From Candidatus Omnitrophota bacterium (GTDB taxonomy: Bacteria; Omnitrophota; Gorgyraeia; Duberdicusellales; 4484-171): DNA of 6,209 bases. Position 1 is the first letter of the stretch; each line of letters begins with the position of its first letter. The notes below the pieces were generated by a model. The model saw only the letters and a list, made by a program, of their open reading frames with translations. It was not told where the DNA came from and searched no databases. Below, in pieces: positions 5,941 through 6,209 of this stretch. Position numbers and translations under genes: made by a program. The stretch covers positions 1-6,209 of the forward strand of contig JALOBR010000086.1 in the NCBI GenBank assembly GCA_023228195.1, written 5' to 3'.

Positions 5941-6209
5941 AAAGACACGCTATTTTTATAACTATTGAAGGTTTAGAAGGGAGCGGCAAGAGTAGCGTTA
6001 TCAATTTTTTGGAAAAACTGCTAAAAGCAAAAGGCTTTTCTGTGGCGGTGTTCCGCGAGCCAGGGTCAACCGACGTGGGCGAGAAAATACGCCAGATTCT
6101 TTTGGATAAACAAAATAAGCGCTTGAGCCGGCACACAGAATTGCTTTTATACCTGGCAGCCCGGACGCAGTTAATTGAAGAAAAACTCATAAATGCTTTT
6201 AAAGAATAT
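5922..6209 (+). CDS. tmk: Thymidylate kinase, 5' part (runs off the window)
   Basis: The first 96 codons are present and the frame is open at the window edge. The enzyme phosphorylates dTMP to dTDP for DNA synthesis. Visible family signatures: a hydrophobic strand IFITIEG, the P-loop GLEGSGKSS at 17-25, REPGST at 45-50 (normally REPGGT), GEKIRQILLD at 53-62, and LLYLAARTQLIEEKL with Arg81. The P-loop has no basic residue before GKS, which resembles the E. coli-type (type II) enzyme; the LID region that would confirm this lies beyond the window. The ATG at 5922 lies inside the cysS end, giving a 19-base overlap. GAGGG at 5911-5915 is a plausible ribosome site six bases before it. The missing two-thirds of the gene should follow downstream. 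Confidence 0.92.
   Translation, partial: MAQKTLKRHAIFITIEGLEGSGKSSVINFLEKLLKAKGFSVAVFREPGSTDVGEKIRQILLDKQNKRLSRHTELLLYLAARTQLIEEKLINAFKEY

Noticed and set aside
5520..6190. Minus-strand open frames opposite cysS and tmk
   Set aside because: They are shadows of strongly supported plus-strand genes, with no family signatures and no ribosome sites.

Overview
The window reads almost entirely on the + strand and looks like chromosomal DNA of an uncultured diderm bacterium with AT-leaning codon use. An MlaD/MCE protein (part of the machinery that moves phospholipids between inner and outer membranes) implies an outer membrane. The heptamer-based intergenic palindromes, the protein style and the gene set remind me of Candidatus Omnitrophota. 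That assignment is from memory and tentative; no rRNA or other marker in the window settles it.

Layout: positions 1-26 probably hold the last codons of an upstream gene, perhaps the Mla ATPase mlaF. Positions 27-209 are non-coding and dominated by two adjacent hairpin-forming inverted repeats (80-140 and 141-200), which end exactly at the ribosome binding site of mlaD (210-917). Directly after the mlaD stop comes a second and different element (918-1049), built of 7-nt repeat units in inverted orientation, which runs up to the radA start (1051). From there a tight gene string continues to the window edge: radA (1051-2382), a membrane-anchored PIN/TRAM protein (2385-3362), a 48-nt gap with a perfect 8-bp stem-loop, ispD (3411-4085), ispF (4082-4558), cysS (4552-5940) and the 5' part of tmk (5922 to beyond 6209). 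No stretch longer than 300 bases lacks a gene.

Functionally, mlaD belongs to envelope lipid transport. RadA serves recombinational repair. IspD and IspF are two steps of the MEP isoprenoid pathway and overlap by 4 nt, as expected for co-translated partners. CysS charges tRNA-Cys, and thymidylate kinase makes dTDP for DNA synthesis. The order radA - PIN/TRAM - ispD - ispF - cysS matches the well-known Bacillus arrangement (radA-disA-yacL-ispD-ispF-...-cysS), but without disA and gltX/cysE, and with tmk after cysS.

I do not see a new defence, mobile or regulatory system. The most notable signals are the two types of intergenic palindromic element, the way the second one meets the radA start, and an IspF with several substituted active-site positions.
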